In this document: positions 30,896 to 33,034 of the stretch, one piece after another
Numbering within the stretch: the stretch's first letter is position 1
Layout: each line of letters opens with the position of its first letter
Source of the DNA: Streptomyces sp. C10-9-1
Lineage (GTDB): Bacteria; Actinomycetota; Actinomycetes; Streptomycetales; Streptomycetaceae
Direction of reading: 5' to 3'
DNA length: 33,034 nucleotides
Assembly: GCF_024497955.1 (NCBI RefSeq)
Contig: NZ_JANHKP010000027.1
Span: 1 to 33,034 of the forward strand
The notes under the pieces: generated by a model
Databases searched by the model: none
Told to the model about the DNA's origin: nothing
Seen by the model: only the letters and a program-made list of their open reading frames with translations
Program-made: the position numbers and the translations under genes

Positions 30896-33034
30896 GGCGC
30901 CTCTGTAGGCCGGCGGTAGACCCGGGCTGCGGTGACTGTCCCCGGCGCTGCGCCGGGGGCCGTGGTTTCGAAGTCTTCGAAGGGATGGGGCATTTGGGCG
31001 CGGACAGTCTCGGCAACTCGGATGTGCTTGAGTCCCGCTCGCAGATCGGCGTCATTTCGCATCCGGATCCACAGCGGGAACGCTGCCAGGGCGCGGTCGT
31101 CGGACAGCCCGGTCGTGTATACCAGCTGGACGCCCAGGGCTGAGGCCACGCCCTGCTGCAGGTCGAGGAGATAGGACGCGCTCGCCTTGCCGATCGGGTT
31201 GTCGAGGAACAGTACCCCGGAGTGGCGGTTGCGCATCTGGCCTCGTTCGTTGGCTCGCAACGCAGCCATGGTGCAGTACAGGATGATCGCGGCCGTGAGT
31301 TCCTGTCCTCCGGAGAACACCGTGTTCATCTGCTCGACCGGGACTCGCTCGTCGCGCAGGACGGAGTCTGGCTTCAGTACTTCGACGCTGAAGCCTTTGG
31401 GAACGGCGGCTTCGGCGGAGCGCAGGAGGAGTGCGATGCCGTCCCGTTTGGGGGCGCTGCCGCGGGCTCCGATCTGGCGGGCTGCTGTGGAGGCGGCGAT
31501 GTCGTCAACGAGTTCGCCGATGCGGGCGGCGAGCAGGCTGGGGTCGGGATCGGTGAAGCGGATGCGGAGGAACTCTTTGCCTTCCCAGTCACCGAGCCCG
31601 GAGGGCAGTCGGGACAGGCGTGTTGCAGTCCGTAGGGTCTTGAGTGCCCCGTCAGTGAGCGCGGCCAGTCGCTCGACGATGAGTTTGCGATGCTTGCCGG
31701 CGTTGTCCAGATCCGTGTTCAGTGTGGCGAGCCGCTGCGCGAGCTGATCGGCGAATTCTGTGGCACGGGCGCCCAGTTGTTCTCGCCCCAGGCTGATGAT
31801 GGCCCGCCGGGCGACGTTCGTTGTCTTTTCGAACCGGATGTCACTGACGAAGCGGACCGCTCCGTCGACGAGTCCATTGAGGGCGCGGGTGGCGTCGCTG
31901 GCGGCGGCGCGGGCTTCACGCAGCTCGCGTCGCAGCTGGTCGGATTTCTCGCGGGCGCTCTCCGCTGACTGCTGGTAGGGCTCGACGGTGTCGGGGCCCA
32001 GTTCCGTCGTCGGTCGTCCCTCCTGGGGGCTGGAGGTGTCGTCAAGGGTCGCTTGTACGGGCTGGAGCACTTCACGGAAGCTGCGGGCGGCTTCGCTTGC
32101 CTGCTGCATGTGGCGTTGCAGGCCTGCAACGTTCCGCGTGGCGATTTCGAGGGCGTCTTGGGCAGCACGCTGCTCGGCCTGGGCGGTTTCCATGAGCTGG
32201 CGTCCCTGCTCGACGGAGGCAGGGCGGCGTGTCTCGGGGAGAACGATCCACACGTTGCGGTCGCGGTCGGCGGGGCTAGCGGTGCGCAGGTCGCTGCGGA
32301 GTTGTCCGACGCGTTCGTTCGCAGCGTTGATGGAGGCAGCCAGCCGCTGCTTGTCGCGTTTCGCCCGGGCGATTTCGGCCTGCCGGCTGGCACGGTCGGC
32401 GCCGGCGGGTGTAGTGAGCAGTCGTTCGGCCTCGGCGGTCGTCTCGGGTGGGAGTCGTTCAAGGTCGGTGCGGCGTCGGGCGGCTTCGGTCATGGCCCGG
32501 TCTGCCTCTGCACGAAGATCCTGGCCGACCTCGAGGCTGCGGTAGACGTCGGCCGCGGCTGCGTAGGCCTGTTGGAGGGCCAGAAGACTTTGGCTCGGGA
32601 CGGTTTGAGCAATGGCGCCACTGGCGGTGACGACCTCGGATGCCGCGACGAGGCGGCGCTCGGCGCGGTCTCGGGCGTTTTCCGCCGCCCGCACGGCGTC
32701 TTCGGCCTGCGCCAGCTGCTGTTCCCGGGCCGCGGTTGCCTCGCCCCCGGTACGACGAGCTGTTTCCATGGCCTGCTCCGCCTCGCCAGCTCGCCGCTGT
32801 TGCTCGGCAGAACGCTCTACCTTGGCTGTTAGCCGCTCGAGGGCACCTGCGGTGTCTGCGGCGGCACGCTCCTGAGTGCGCAGCTGGGCGAGTTGATCTG
32901 GGTAGACGGCCTCGCGCTCTGCCCAGGTTTCCACGTCTGTAGTTGCTGCCTGTGCCCGTTCTTGTGCTGTGGCAACGGCGGCGTCTGCGGTGAGAAGTTG
33001 CTCCGTCAGTTCGGTGAGATGGCCGGATGGGCAG
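30892..33034 (-). CDS. jetC: Wadjet JetC-type SMC ATPase, 5' end outside window
   Basis: At least 713 residues are visible. The upstream end is open to the window edge, so Walker A and the N-terminal head lie beyond. The visible part begins with long Ala/Glu/Arg coiled coils. It ends in an SMC/MukB-like head: signature 'VFSGGQEL' (codons near 31300-31320) and Walker B 'GVLFLDNPIG' (near 31190-31220), then 'LVYTTGLSDDRALAAFP'. Known JetC is the SMC motor that loads with JetA/JetB and extrudes plasmid DNA for JetD. It is followed by jetD with ATGA overlap; jetA and jetB are expected just upstream, right of the window. Confidence 0.85.
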   Translation of the reverse strand, partial: CPSGHLTELTEQLLTADAAVATAQERAQAATTDVETWAEREAVYPDQLAQLRTQERAAADTAGALERLTAKVERSAEQQRRAGEAEQAMETARRTGGEATAAREQQLAQAEDAVRAAENARDRAERRLVAASEVVTASGAIAQTVPSQSLLALQQAYAAAADVYRSLEVGQDLRAEADRAMTEAARRRTDLERLPPETTAEAERLLTTPAGADRASRQAEIARAKRDKQRLAASINAANERVGQLRSDLRTASPADRDRNVWIVLPETRRPASVEQGRQLMETAQAEQRAAQDALEIATRNVAGLQRHMQQASEAARSFREVLQPVQATLDDTSSPQEGRPTTELGPDTVEPYQQSAESAREKSDQLRRELREARAAASDATRALNGLVDGAVRFVSDIRFEKTTNVARRAIISLGREQLGARATEFADQLAQRLATLNTDLDNAGKHRKLIVERLAALTDGALKTLRTATRLSRLPSGLGDWEGKEFLRIRFTDPDPSLLAARIGELVDDIAASTAARQIGARGSAPKRDGIALLLRSAEAAVPKGFSVEVLKPDSVLRDERVPVEQMNTVFSGGQELTAAIILYCTMAALRANERGQMRNRHSGVLFLDNPIGKASASYLLDLQQGVASALGVQLVYTTGLSDDRALAAFPLWIRMRNDADLRAGLKHIRVAETVRAQMPHPFEDFETTAPGAAPGTVTAARVYRRPTEAP

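Overview
High G+C DNA with GC-rich third codon positions, GTG and TTG starts, frequent ATGA/GTGA gene overlaps, and families such as DUF6879 and DUF5753-type HTH regulators point to Streptomyces or a close actinomycete. Patches of gene debris (a gutted Tn3-family transposase, frameshifted and truncated genes) and the concentration of defence-type genes mark it as an accessory region. No rRNA, tRNA or CRISPR array was seen.

Layout. (1) 1-360 holds a remarkable array of eleven stem-loops whose stems differ but whose loop core is always CCTGNCGG. It lies upstream of a 1114-residue helical protein of unknown function (665-4009). (2) 4.0-6.9 kb has a gene fragment, a small conserved protein, and a two-gene unit (unknown protein plus XRE/ImmA-IrrE metallopeptidase) behind a promoter with two TTCTTATAA repeats. 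(3) 7.0-10.1 kb is a graveyard: a broken pentapeptide-like gene, a Tn3 transposase lacking its catalytic core, short coding fragments, and a few apparently intact small genes. (4) 10.4-15.2 kb is a co-oriented cassette: an 88-residue protein, DUF6879 protein, HTH/DUF5753 regulator, then a 49-residue and a 68-residue protein, a WH-motif protein, a DUF6875-like protein, a divergent protein kinase and a GNAT acetyltransferase. A shared motif GCAAGAA-N3-GCAA precedes both halves. (5) 15.4-17.6 kb has a membrane-anchored coiled-coil-type protein and a DUF3223 (DCL-like) protein.

(6) 17.7-29.4 kb looks like one DNA-processing or defence locus with two divergent arms. The left arm is a tightly packed five-gene operon: coiled-coil protein, Cas4/AddB-like PD-(D/E)XK nuclease with a probable Fe-S cluster, unknown 496-residue protein, SF1 helicase/ATPase, and SF2 helicase with four helicase-associated repeats. 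The right arm is an SbcD-SbcC (Mre11-Rad50-like) pair. They share a 134-bp intergenic promoter region. (7) 29.8-33.0 kb, converging on sbcC across a perfect 16-bp inverted repeat, contains jetD and most of jetC of a Wadjet-type anti-plasmid system. Its jetA/jetB and the jetC 5' end would lie beyond the right edge.

The strongest candidates for something undescribed are the variable-stem hairpin array next to the giant unknown protein, and the five-gene nuclease/helicase operon divergent from sbcDC beside Wadjet. The kinase/GNAT/small-protein cassette with its structured leader is third.
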